From assembly GCA_963975935.1 (NCBI GenBank), contig CAXBIQ010000001.1, positions 496,001-560,000 on the forward strand: a stretch of DNA of 64,000 nucleotides, read 5' to 3'. This document shows positions 50,185 to 58,717 of this stretch, one piece after another. The notes beneath the pieces were generated by a model. That model was not told the DNA's origin and ran no database searches. It was given only the letters and a program-made list of their open reading frames with translations. Both the position numbers and the translations under genes were made by a program. The number at the start of each line of letters is the position of its first letter. Within the stretch, counting starts at the first letter, position 1. Source of the stretch: Planktosalinus sp963975935. GTDB taxonomy: Bacteria; Bacteroidota; Bacteroidia; Flavobacteriales; Flavobacteriaceae.

Positions 50185-50352
50185 TTAATGCTTATGAATA
50201 TTTCCTTTTAGCACAAAAAAATAAAGCAGAAATGCGGCTATTACCATAAGGATTATCATAAGAATACCTTTGACCTTATCTCTTTTTGTGATGTCGGTAT
50301 TCGATGATTTCCGATTTTTTTTGTTTCTTCTATTTCTTCTTTTTTGAGACAT
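50185..50352 (-). CDS. Tiny basic single-helix membrane protein, paralogue B
   Basis: 55 aa: MSQKRRNRRNKKNRKSSNTD, helix GILMIILMVIAAFLLYFFVL, then a short tail ending in GNIHKH. It starts 9 bp after the P1B-2 ATPase stop and so is very likely translated from the same mRNA. Possible small subunit or regulator of the pump, as known for other P-type ATPases (inference). Confidence 0.7.
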   Translation of the reverse strand: MSQKRRNRRNKKNRKSSNTDITKRDKVKGILMIILMVIAAFLLYFFVLKGNIHKH

Positions 50353-50361
50353 TCTTTTATA

Positions 50362-52320
50362 CTATTTCCAATTCATCTTCTGTAATCGAACCGCATTCAG
50401 AATGGCTAACAAGGCCACGCCTACATCGGCAAAAACTGCTTCCCACATCGTTGCCAGACCACCTGCGCCCAAAACCAAAACCACTGCTTTTACACCAAAG
50501 GCCAACCCAATATTCTGCCAAACGATGCGTCTTGTAGAACGTCCTATTTTTATGGCTCTAGCTATTTTACTTGGTTGGTCTGTTTGGATGATTACATCTG
50601 CGGTCTCTATCGCCACATCGCTGCCCAAACCACCCATTGCAATGCCAACATCGCTCGCTGCCAAAACCGGTGCATCGTTGATGCCATCGCCTATAAAGGC
50701 TACTTTAGTATTAAATTGTTTTTTCAAATGCTCAACTTCGTTGAGCTTATCTTCTGGTAACAAACCGCCTTTTGCAGTATCAATACCCATTTCTTTTGCC
50801 ACTTGTTGGGTTATGGAATCCTTATCGCCGGAAAGCATTATGATTTTGGAAATTCCAGATTCTCTAATTTGTTTGATGGCTTCGTGGGCATCTTCTTTCA
50901 ATTCGTCTGCAATGATGACATAGCCAGCGAATTTACCATCAATGGAAACCATTACGATGGATTCTACAATGTTGTCGGTTTCAGATGGAACTTCGATATT
51001 ATTTGAAGTCATCAATGGTTTATTCCCAACTAAAACAGTTTTGCCATTGACCATTCCCCTTAATCCTTTTCCTGCGACTTCGGTTACTTCTTTTGCCTGA
51101 AAATCTTCGCCATCGGCTTTATATTCCATTATGGCCTTGGCAATGGGATGGGTGGATTGTTCTTCCATTGCCATTAGGTATTTCATAAATTCGGGTTCAT
51201 CCCAATCAATGGTTTTTATTTCCTTGATTTTGAAAACACCTTTGGTCACGGTTCCGGTTTTGTCCATTACCACTGTGGTTATCCTTGTCATTTCATCTAA
51301 AAAAGATGCTCCCTTAAAGAGAATTCCATTTTTTGAAGCTGCTCCCAATCCACCAAAATAACCCAACGGAATAGAGATAACCAAGGCACACGGACAGGAA
51401 ATTACCAAGAATATCAATGCTCTATATAACCAATCGTTAAACACATAATCATCCACAAAAAAGTAGGGCAAAAATGTTAATCCAATCGCCAAGAATACCA
51501 CAATAGGTGTATAGATTCTTGCAAATTTTCTAATGAACAATTCGGTTTTTGATTTACGAGCCGTGGCATTCTGGACCATATCAAGGATTCGGGCAATGGA
51601 ACTGTCTTTAAATTCCTTGGTGGTTTCGATTTCAATAACGCCATCAAGGTTGATGCTTCCTGCAAATACTTTTTCTCCTTTTGCAATGGTGTCAGGTTTG
51701 CTTTCGCCCGTTAATGCTGCGGTATTGAACGAGCCTTTTTCGGACAATAAAATACCATCCAAAGGAATTTTTTCGCCCACACGGACTTGCACTTTTTCGC
51801 CAATAGCAACGATTTCGGGATTTACAGAAACATAATTGTTGTTCCTATAGACCAAGGCTTCATTAGGTCTTACATCTAGTAATGCCTTGATGCTTCTCTT
51901 GGCTCTTTTAACGGCGGCACTTTGGAACAATTCGCCTACCGCATAAAACAACATTACTGCCACACCTTCGGGATATTCGCCAATGGCGAATGCACCTATG
52001 GTTGCGATGGACATCAATAAAAACTCGGTAAAGAAATCGCCATTTTTGATGCTGTTCCAACCTTCCTTTATCACAGGAAAACCTACTGGAAGATATGCGA
52101 CTGCATACCAGACAATACGTATCCAATCTTTAAAAAAAGCTACGTCAAAATAATCCATCGCAATACCAATAATCAGCATTACAAAGCTGAAAATTGCTGG
52201 TACATAAATTTTAAATTTCCCTATACTTTCCGGACTGCTATGGTTGTGGCCATCATTGCGCTTGTGATTATCGGATGAAGTTTTATTTAAATCTCTTAAA
52301 TTCAGTTTCTTTTTTTTCAT
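50362..52320 (-). CDS. P1B-2 type Zn/Cd/Pb-exporting ATPase
   Basis: 652 aa. TGES 204-207, CPC at 309-311 in the metal-binding helix (LVISCPCALVISIP), DKTGT 353-357, STHPIAKA, GDGINDAPVLA, and VFADVGVALLAILNAVRL in the last helix, the D-x-G pattern of P1B-2 pumps. The N-terminus lacks an HMA domain and has only a short His-containing stretch (NHKRNDGHNHSS). It exports divalent soft metals from the cytosol. Probably cotranscribed with the secreted protein upstream (52354) and the tiny membrane proteins downstream. Confidence 0.93.
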   Translation of the reverse strand: MKKKKLNLRDLNKTSSDNHKRNDGHNHSSPESIGKFKIYVPAIFSFVMLIIGIAMDYFDVAFFKDWIRIVWYAVAYLPVGFPVIKEGWNSIKNGDFFTEFLLMSIATIGAFAIGEYPEGVAVMLFYAVGELFQSAAVKRAKRSIKALLDVRPNEALVYRNNNYVSVNPEIVAIGEKVQVRVGEKIPLDGILLSEKGSFNTAALTGESKPDTIAKGEKVFAGSINLDGVIEIETTKEFKDSSIARILDMVQNATARKSKTELFIRKFARIYTPIVVFLAIGLTFLPYFFVDDYVFNDWLYRALIFLVISCPCALVISIPLGYFGGLGAASKNGILFKGASFLDEMTRITTVVMDKTGTVTKGVFKIKEIKTIDWDEPEFMKYLMAMEEQSTHPIAKAIMEYKADGEDFQAKEVTEVAGKGLRGMVNGKTVLVGNKPLMTSNNIEVPSETDNIVESIVMVSIDGKFAGYVIIADELKEDAHEAIKQIRESGISKIIMLSGDKDSITQQVAKEMGIDTAKGGLLPEDKLNEVEHLKKQFNTKVAFIGDGINDAPVLAASDVGIAMGGLGSDVAIETADVIIQTDQPSKIARAIKIGRSTRRIVWQNIGLAFGVKAVVLVLGAGGLATMWEAVFADVGVALLAILNAVRLQKMNWK

Positions 52321-52353
52321 TTATATCAATTATAATTTTATTTAAATTCACAG

Positions 52354-52896
52354 TCATTCCAATCTCAACACCAATTGGGCAAACTGCACCTCTATGGTAT
52401 CATCGATACCCTCTATTAAGGAATCCAAACCAGTATTTGAAACCAATAATTGTCCGGTTGCACTTATCAGGCAGGACATACTTACTCCTTGTTCTATATG
52501 GGTAATGGTTGCTTTAAATTGTGATTTAAAGGATTTCCCTTGATAAGTAACATCTATCAGCCAATTAAAGTTGATAGGGTCGTGCCGTTTTGATAAAAAA
52601 TCCTGTGATGGAATAGTGCCAGTAAACCGAAGTATTAAAGGGTCTTCCCGCTGTTCTAAAAGGGCATTGATTTTAGGACTATATGTTGATAAAGTCTTAA
52701 GGTCGAGTACACCATTGACCACTTTGGAATCATAATCAAGATATAGTGCCAATTTATGGCTTTCTGCCTTGATGGGTTTATCATCAACCAAAGTCATCAT
52801 CATAATATGACCTTCTTCAGTTGTATAAACTTTTTGGGCATTTACCTTATAATAACTAACCAACAAGATTATTAAAAAACAATGTTTAATATTCAT
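52354..52896 (-). CDS. Secreted YceI-like protein (weak assignment)
   Basis: 180 aa from Met at 52896 with signal MNIKHCFLIILLVSYYKVNA (an ATG at 52905 adds three residues). Beta-rich: HKLALYLDYDSKVVNGVLDL, LILRFTGTIPSQDFLSKRHD, MSCLISATGQLLVSNTGLD. It resembles YceI-type lipocalin-like proteins only loosely. First gene before the P1B-2 ATPase, 33 bp apart, so a metal-stress periplasmic role is plausible but unproven. Confidence 0.6.
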   Translation of the reverse strand: MNIKHCFLIILLVSYYKVNAQKVYTTEEGHIMMMTLVDDKPIKAESHKLALYLDYDSKVVNGVLDLKTLSTYSPKINALLEQREDPLILRFTGTIPSQDFLSKRHDPINFNWLIDVTYQGKSFKSQFKATITHIEQGVSMSCLISATGQLLVSNTGLDSLIEGIDDTIEVQFAQLVLRLE

Positions 52897-53003
52897 AATG
52901 CGCATCTTTACTTGTATAATTTAAAAAAGCAGCTTCTACTTTTGCTTTTAATACTATTAATCATTTTGCTTTAAAAAGCATCATAAAAGCTGCCTGCTAT
53001 TAA

Positions 53004-53019
53004 TTAAGTTTTCACTTAA
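53004..53019. promoter_or_regulatory. ArsR-like dyad upstream of the P1B-2 operon
   Basis: TTAAG-TTTTCA-CTTAA, 5-bp arms and 6-bp spacer, the same core and spacing as the ArsR operator at 45722-45743, about 108 bp before the first start codon of the 52.9-50.2 kb operon. The region 52906-53064 otherwise has no gene. Confidence 0.5.
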
Positions 53020-53064
53020 CTTATTTAAATAAAAAATTTCGCTCATTCCTATAACGATTTACCG

Positions 53065-53331
53065 CTACTTGTTATCTATATCCTTTTCTCGTTTACCGAA
53101 ATAATAAATTAGCACAACACTTGCACCTAATAAGCCAAACAGAGTGTTCTCAAAAATTTGATTCCCATTGATATTTAAAATTTCAATGAAATTATTTATT
53201 AAATATTGCCATCAATTGATTTTGTAATTCTGGCTGCTAAACGTGAAAATTGTTATCCCAAAAGGTTGAAGGATAAAAACACCTATGGCAAACCCAATTA
53301 AAATGGTAATAAGAATGCTTTTTTTATTCAT
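53065..53331 (-). pseudogene. Small two-helix membrane protein interrupted by an in-frame TGA
   Basis: From ATG 53331: MNKKSILITILIGFAIGVFI, then ..FSSQNYKIN, TGA (53212-53214), then in the same frame WQYLINNFIEILNINGNQIF and ENTLFGLLGASVVLIYYFGK to TAG at 53065. The frame after TGA is clearly coding-like (second helix, basic end). TGA followed by TGG suggests a TGG-to-TGA change of a Trp pair; alternatives are read-through or a sequencing error. Family not recognised; 25 bp after the SpoIIAA-like gene. Confidence 0.65.
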
Positions 53332-53355
53332 CGTCTGTCTTTTACGGAAGTAAGC

Positions 53356-53715
53356 TTACTGGCTCTCAATCCAATTTTTGGCATCTTCCTTTTGGTCTAT
53401 ATTGAAATACTTAATATCGGCATTGGTAAAAGGCTTCATAAATTGTGTTATCCAATTCTGCCATTTTTTATCTCCTACCATTGCTATTTTTTCATAGTCC
53501 GTGGCGTGGGCTGTGTCCATTTTTAGGTCTTCCCATAAACCAGGTAAATCCCAACCTGTAAAGTTGACCATCTCAAAATACCACCGGACTTTCATTCCTT
53601 TGTCCAGTATGGCGTGGATAAGTGGATGGATTTTTTCTATATCTTCTTTTCTCAATTTGCCCGAAGCTTTTGTTGCAACAATATTTTTTTCTTTTAATTC
53701 GATTATCTGTAACAT
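53356..53715 (-). CDS. SpoIIAA-like (STAS/SEC14-type) protein, copy 1
   Basis: 119 aa. Family pattern: ASGKLRKEDIEKIHPLIHAI, KVRWYFEMVNFTGWDLPGLW, YEKIAMVGDKKWQNWITQFM, and a C-terminal DAKNWIES. A paralogue is encoded at 58328-58675. These small soluble proteins have a STAS-like fold; function unproven. Both copies sit next to P1B ATPase and Fur genes. Confidence 0.85.
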   Translation of the reverse strand: MLQIIELKEKNIVATKASGKLRKEDIEKIHPLIHAILDKGMKVRWYFEMVNFTGWDLPGLWEDLKMDTAHATDYEKIAMVGDKKWQNWITQFMKPFTNADIKYFNIDQKEDAKNWIESQ

Positions 53716-53738
53716 TTTATATAGTTTTTAATTAATAA

Positions 53739-53915
53739 TTATCCTTCTAAATCGTAAAACCATTCTTCCGCCCTTATGATGCCTTCTGATAAAGCTTCTT
53801 TTGCTGAAATATCTTTTTTTTCAATTAGTTCTTTTGCTATGGACAGGGCTTTTTCTCGTACAATAGGATTTAAGGTATCTAGGTCAGTTTTAAAATCTTC
53901 AAACATCCAGTCCAT
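53739..53915 (-). CDS. Small acidic protein, unknown function
   Basis: 58 aa: MDWMFEDFKTDLDTLNPIVR ... IAKELIEKKDISAKEALSEG, ending EEWFYDLEG. Helical, acidic, no membrane helix. It lies between the APC permease stop and the SpoIIAA-like gene in one orientation, with 9-bp and 23-bp gaps. Not recognised. Confidence 0.65.
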   Translation of the reverse strand: MDWMFEDFKTDLDTLNPIVREKALSIAKELIEKKDISAKEALSEGIIRAEEWFYDLEG

Positions 53916-53924
53916 AGCTTCATT

Positions 53925-55241
53925 TTAATGGTTAAAAAGTTCCTTTTCTTTTTCAGGGTCTATTTCATCTTTTGACTTTTTGTCCAAAAAATAATCAAGC
54001 ACAATACCCACGATAACAGCACCTACGAACGCTGAATAAACCTGCCAATTAAATTGGATTATCAATGATAGACTTATAAGTATCGCCAAAATGGGTAAAA
54101 TCGGCACTCGTCCTATAGCCAAAGGAACTTTAAATGGTCGTTCTTGCTCTGGTGCTTTAAACCGAAGCACGATAAGTGCGACATTTACGGCAACAAAAAC
54201 AAGTAAAGCGCCTAAAGAAGACATACCTGCTACAATCTTAATATCGCCCAACAATAAAAATCCCGCAACTGCTGCCATAACTACAATAGTAGTAACCCAC
54301 GGTACTTTCTGTGCATTGGTTTTGGTCATAAACTTTGGAAGTTCTCCGACACTGGCCATTCCAAAAAGCAGCCTACTTATGGATATGATACCACTAAAAG
54401 CAGCATTAGCCGTAGCAAAAAGTGCAGCGATAGCCAATACCACAGGCAACCAATTGTTGAGATTGGAAGCTGCAAGAGAAAGTGGCGAATCCACGTTTGC
54501 CAAAGCGGAAGGGTCTGCAATATTCAAAACCGTAAAAGCAATAAATAAATAAATTATTGTAGTTATTACCATAGTCATTAAAAATGCACGGGGAATTGTT
54601 TTCCCTGGGTTCTTAACTTCCGAACCCAAAGCTGCCATATGTTCAAAACCAGTATAGATAAAGAACAGTGTAGCTGTGGCCGCCAAAGTTCCAGAAATCG
54701 ATTCAATTTTAAAAAATTCTGCTTTGGGTGGACCAGTTTCCAAAAGTCCAAATACTATCAATAATAACAATCCCAAAAGTTGAATGCTGACCATAATAAT
54801 ATTTGCTGTCGACGATTTTGTGATGCCTGTAATACTAATTAATGACAACACCAATAAAATGCCATAACTTATTAGAAGAGAGGGCATATTAAAAAACGTA
54901 TTGAAATACCCCGAAAAGGCAAGTAACACGGCTGCAATGGTGGCCGAACTATGAAACGCAATCGTCCAACCCGTGAGAAAAGACGGAATATCAATTTTTG
55001 GAAATGCCTTGCGTACAAAAATAAATTCCGCACCAGCATTGGGATAGGTAGAGGACAACTCTGCATAGGACATTGCAGAGACACTAGCCGCAATTGCTGC
55101 AAAAATAAAACTCAACCAAAGGTCTGTGCCCGCTTGTCCAGCAGCTGCACCAATCACGGTATAGATTCCTGCACCCACAATCGTGCCAACGCCATAAAAG
55201 GTAAGTCGAAGCGTACCCAAAGATTTTTTTAGTTCTGCCAT
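53925..55241 (-). CDS. APC superfamily amino-acid permease
   Basis: 438 aa, 12 helices. Signatures: FYGVGTIVGAGIYTVIGAAA (consensus helix 1), SYAELSSTYPNAGAEFIFVR, FFIYTGFEHMAALGSEVKNP. It resembles YhdG/cationic-amino-acid-type APC transporters. Substrate unknown; its presence among metal-efflux genes is unexpected, perhaps for import of a thiol or chelating amino acid (inference only). Confidence 0.88.
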   Translation of the reverse strand: MAELKKSLGTLRLTFYGVGTIVGAGIYTVIGAAAGQAGTDLWLSFIFAAIAASVSAMSYAELSSTYPNAGAEFIFVRKAFPKIDIPSFLTGWTIAFHSSATIAAVLLAFSGYFNTFFNMPSLLISYGILLVLSLISITGITKSSTANIIMVSIQLLGLLLLIVFGLLETGPPKAEFFKIESISGTLAATATLFFIYTGFEHMAALGSEVKNPGKTIPRAFLMTMVITTIIYLFIAFTVLNIADPSALANVDSPLSLAASNLNNWLPVVLAIAALFATANAAFSGIISISRLLFGMASVGELPKFMTKTNAQKVPWVTTIVVMAAVAGFLLLGDIKIVAGMSSLGALLVFVAVNVALIVLRFKAPEQERPFKVPLAIGRVPILPILAILISLSLIIQFNWQVYSAFVGAVIVGIVLDYFLDKKSKDEIDPEKEKELFNH

Positions 55242-55321
55242 ATTTTTTAGTTAAAGAGGGTGGAAAAAACCTGAACTGGACCATTGGGCGCAAAGGTTCA
55301 AGGTTCAAGTACTCCCACCTG

Positions 55322-55756
55322 TTATTTTTTCCTGCATTTTTCACATATTCCTTTCAATACAAGGTTCACATCGTTCACTTCATAATCGTCTGGCAAGCTC
55401 TCTTCCGATATTTTATTTGGTAAACAGATTGTTTTCCTACAATCGGTACAATGAAAGTGCATATGTAAATCTGTACCGTATTTACCTTTGGCATTTTCAT
55501 CAGAAATCGCATATTTTGCCACCCCGACACCATCATTAATCTGATGAATCAACCCTTTATCCTCAAAAATCTTGAGATTGCGATAAAAGGTCGTTCTGTT
55601 TGCTGTTTTATTGGTTTCGCTCTTTTGAACAAAAGCCTTTTTCAAATCGGAAAAGGACACGGCACTTTGTTTCCTTTTCAGGAACTTGTATATCTTCGAC
55701 CTCATTTGAGTAGGTCGAATCCCGTGATATGATAGTATCTTTTCCGTTTTGGTCAT
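55322..55756 (-). CDS. Fur family metalloregulator, copy 1
   Basis: 144 aa. Winged helix (ILSYHGIRPTQMRSKIYKFL, NRTTFYRNLKIFEDKGLIHQ), sensing segment DLHMHFHCTDCRKTICLP and C-terminal CEKC, giving the structural CxxC pair of Zur/Fur proteins. Homologous to 58718-59140. Probably a zinc sensor for the adjoining pump genes. Confidence 0.9.
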   Translation of the reverse strand: MTKTEKILSYHGIRPTQMRSKIYKFLKRKQSAVSFSDLKKAFVQKSETNKTANRTTFYRNLKIFEDKGLIHQINDGVGVAKYAISDENAKGKYGTDLHMHFHCTDCRKTICLPNKISEESLPDDYEVNDVNLVLKGICEKCRKK

Positions 55757-55792
55757 TTTAACCTTTTCAAAAGCAACCCTTTTTTATTAAAT

Positions 55793-58318
55793 TTATTTTT
55801 TATAAGCCAAAAGCCTTAACGCATTAAAAACCACAAGTAACGTTGAGCCTTCGTGGATGACCACTGCAATACCGATATTGGCCCAACCCATAATGGTCGA
55901 TGGTATGAGCAATGCCACAATACCGAGGCTTACCCAAAGGTTTTGCTTAATAATGGTTTTTGCCTTCCTGCTCAAACCTATGGCAAAGGGCAGGGTTTCC
56001 AGTTTATCGGCCATTAGGGCAATGTCAGCTGTTTCCAATGCTACATCACTGCCCGCAGCACCCATTGCGATTCCTACGGTGCTGTTTGCCATTGCAGGGG
56101 CATCGTTCACACCGTCGCCTACCATTGCGACTTTGGATTCCTGTTCTTTTAATTTTTTAATGGCATCAACCTTTTCCTCTGGCAACAGGCTTCCCCAGGC
56201 ATCGGTCAACCCAATTTCTTTAGCAACGGCATCGGCAACCTTTTGATTATCCCCGGTTAGCATTATCATCCGTTTGATGCCGATTTCCTTTAATTTTTTC
56301 AGTGTTTCCTTGGCCGCTTCCCGTGGGGTATCCATCAGGGCGATGATACCTATATATTCTTTGTTCCTTCTTATGAGCATTGTGGTATTTCCACCACCTT
56401 CAAGTTCTTTTACTTTATTCGATATTTCTTCGGATGGTATTGCTTCATCGAGGTCTTCGTACAAGTCAAGGTTTCCAATATAGATTTTATCCTTGCCAAA
56501 GGACGCTTTGATACCTTTTCCTAGAACCGCTTCCAAATCTGACGCATCGGTAATATCAGTACCTTTCAGACGCTCTTTCCCATCCCTTACGACGGCTTTG
56601 GCCAAAGGGTGGTCGCTCAAGTTTTCAACGGCAACGGCTATCTTTAACAGTTCATTTTCTTCAATATTTCCCAGTGGTACTACTTCGGTAAGTTTGGGCT
56701 TGCCTTCGGTAAGCGTGCCCGTTTTATCAAAAGCCAAAGCGGTAATGACCCCTAAATCCTCAAGTGGTCGCCCACCTTTGATAAGTACACCGCCCCGTGC
56801 TGCCCGTGCCACACCGCTTAATACCGCACTTGGTGTTGAAATGGCGAGTGCACAGGGGCTGGCAGCTACCAATACTGCCATTGCACGGTAAAAACTGGCA
56901 CTAAACGGTTCATCAATGACCAAAAAGGCAAAGAGTAGGATACTAACCAATATCAGTACGGATGGTACAAAATATTTTTCAAACTTGTCGGTCAACAGTT
57001 GGGTAGGGGATTTCTGGGTCTGTGCCTCGTTGACCAATTTGACCAGTCGGGACAGCGTAGAGTCTTTGGCTTCTTTGATTACCTTTATTTCCAGAGTATT
57101 ATTACCGTTGATAGTTCCAGCAAAAACGCGGTTTTCGTCCTTGATATCATCGTCTGCTGAATAGTCCTTGCCCGTATCTTCCACAGGAATTTTGTCCACA
57201 GGTACACTTTCCCCTGTGATAGGTGCTTGGTTGACACTGCTTTTTCCTTTGACCACAACACCATCGGCAGATATTTTACTGTTGGGCTTGACCACAATGA
57301 TATCACCTATAATTAATTTTTCAATCCCGACTTCTTCTGTCTTGCCATCTTTTTTGAGCAATGCCGTTTTTGGTGCCAAATCTGCCAGTGCCGCAATGGA
57401 CTTTCGGGCCTTTTCCATTGCATAATGTTCAAGGGCGTGCCCCAAACTAAACAGGAACAATAACAATGCACCTTCTGCCCATTCTCCCAGAATGGCGGCA
57501 CCAATGGCGGCAACCAACATTAAGAAGTCAATTTCAAAACCGCCTTTGGCGACGGTCTGTACTGCTTCCTTGGCCGTAAAGAAACCACCGAAAAAGTAAG
57601 CGCCAATGTATAAAGTAAGACTGACCCAATCTGGGATGGATTCCACATAGGAAAGGCCGAAACCTATTCCGAGAAGTGCCCCACAGATAATGGAAAAAAT
57701 GAGCTCCGTATTTTTACCGAAAATACCACCGTGGGCGTGCTCTTCTCCTTCCTCGTGGGTCTCGCCTTCTTTGTGCTCGTGTCCCTCTGTGGAAGTTTGC
57801 TCTTTAGTCTCTTCCTTCTTTGAACGCTCCTGTTTTTTGGATGCTTTGGTGTAATCATTTTCGTTTGAAGCACTGCGTTGAACCTGAAGGTCTTCCTTTT
57901 CAATTTGTTTGCTTATTTCATCAAAATTTGTTTGCTTTTTATCAAACTCAAGTCGTACCATTCCAGAGCCTGAAACGGAAGCTTCCAAAACTCCATTGAT
58001 TGCCAAAAGGCTTTTCTCTATGGAACGAGCCTGTCTTGTGTGTCTGATTCCTTTAACTTCAATGAGCAAATGCCCGTATTTTTCGGTAATCTCGGCACCA
58101 GTACTTTCGGCGAGGGATTGAATGCGGTCGATGGAAATGATATCTGGGTCATAATGAAAACAGAGCTGTGGCACATTAGCTCCGTTTGCATCGGCAATGT
58201 GCACTTTTTCGATGCCCTCTTTAGCTTGTAGTTTTTGAATAAGCCTTTCAACACAAGAATCTTTTTCGTTTGGAACTTGCGGAAGGATGACCGATATTTT
58301 TAGTTGTAGTTTTTCCAT
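55793..58318 (-). CDS. P1B-4 type metal-exporting ATPase with HMA-like and His-rich N-terminus
   Basis: 841 aa. Two degenerate HMA-like domains (about 1-80 and 83-145, no CxxC), a charged linker and a His/Glu-rich stretch (GHEHKEGETHEEGEEHAHGG), then a P1B core: ITGESVPVD, the SPC metal motif in VAASPCALAISTP, FDKTGTLTEGK, SDHPLAKAV, GDGVNDAPAMA, and HEGST in the last helix. SPC plus HEG(S/T) marks P1B-4 pumps (Co, Zn, Cd, Fe export). It therefore differs in metal range from the CPC pump at 50362. Confidence 0.92.
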   Translation of the reverse strand: MEKLQLKISVILPQVPNEKDSCVERLIQKLQAKEGIEKVHIADANGANVPQLCFHYDPDIISIDRIQSLAESTGAEITEKYGHLLIEVKGIRHTRQARSIEKSLLAINGVLEASVSGSGMVRLEFDKKQTNFDEISKQIEKEDLQVQRSASNENDYTKASKKQERSKKEETKEQTSTEGHEHKEGETHEEGEEHAHGGIFGKNTELIFSIICGALLGIGFGLSYVESIPDWVSLTLYIGAYFFGGFFTAKEAVQTVAKGGFEIDFLMLVAAIGAAILGEWAEGALLLFLFSLGHALEHYAMEKARKSIAALADLAPKTALLKKDGKTEEVGIEKLIIGDIIVVKPNSKISADGVVVKGKSSVNQAPITGESVPVDKIPVEDTGKDYSADDDIKDENRVFAGTINGNNTLEIKVIKEAKDSTLSRLVKLVNEAQTQKSPTQLLTDKFEKYFVPSVLILVSILLFAFLVIDEPFSASFYRAMAVLVAASPCALAISTPSAVLSGVARAARGGVLIKGGRPLEDLGVITALAFDKTGTLTEGKPKLTEVVPLGNIEENELLKIAVAVENLSDHPLAKAVVRDGKERLKGTDITDASDLEAVLGKGIKASFGKDKIYIGNLDLYEDLDEAIPSEEISNKVKELEGGGNTTMLIRRNKEYIGIIALMDTPREAAKETLKKLKEIGIKRMIMLTGDNQKVADAVAKEIGLTDAWGSLLPEEKVDAIKKLKEQESKVAMVGDGVNDAPAMANSTVGIAMGAAGSDVALETADIALMADKLETLPFAIGLSRKAKTIIKQNLWVSLGIVALLIPSTIMGWANIGIAVVIHEGSTLLVVFNALRLLAYKK

Positions 58319-58327
58319 TTTTTATTT

Positions 58328-58675
58328 TTATTTTATCCACTCTTTGGCATCGTCTTTTTCTTCGGTCTTATAAAATTTTATATGAGCTTCTGAAAAAGGA
58401 AGCAATACCTCGGTAAATTGCTCTTGCCATTTAACGCTACCCACCAAAGCAACACGCTTTAAATGCTTTTCATTCGGAAGATTTAATTCAATACCCTTCC
58501 AATAGGCACTTACCGTCCAGCCTTCAAAATTTTGCATTTCAATATACCAGAACACTTCCTGATATGCATTTATGTGTTCTGTTAAGACCGGTATCAAGTT
58601 TTCATAATCCTTGGCATCCAGCTTATTCTCTGCTACCATATATACAGTAGCCTCTTTTTTATAGATTGTTATCAT
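58328..58675 (-). CDS. SpoIIAA-like (STAS/SEC14-type) protein, copy 2
   Basis: 115 aa. AENKLDAKDYENLIPVLTEH, EVFWYIEMQNFEGWTVSAYW, LKRVALVGSVKWQEQFTEVL and DDAKEWIK align with copy 1 throughout. It lies 9 bp upstream of the P1B-4 ATPase start, suggesting translational linkage to the pump. Confidence 0.85.
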   Translation of the reverse strand: MITIYKKEATVYMVAENKLDAKDYENLIPVLTEHINAYQEVFWYIEMQNFEGWTVSAYWKGIELNLPNEKHLKRVALVGSVKWQEQFTEVLLPFSEAHIKFYKTEEKDDAKEWIK

Positions 58676-58717
58676 TGCTCATTATTTAAATGATAATTGA
58701 ATTTAAAAACCAAAGGT

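Noticed and set aside
50402..50923. Long plus-strand open frame of 173 codons
   Set aside because: Antisense to the conserved P1B-2 ATPase; composition is a shadow (Ala/Ser/Thr/Pro-rich) and there is no recognisable domain. The same applies to the long frames antisense to the P1B-4 ATPase at 55857-57425.
53212..53214. Selenocysteine or recoded TGA
   Set aside because: No selenocysteine insertion-like hairpin recognised after the codon, and the context (TGA TGG) is better explained by a Trp nonsense change.
54091..54552. Plus-strand open frame of 153 codons
   Set aside because: Antisense to the APC permease, no domain, low-complexity composition.
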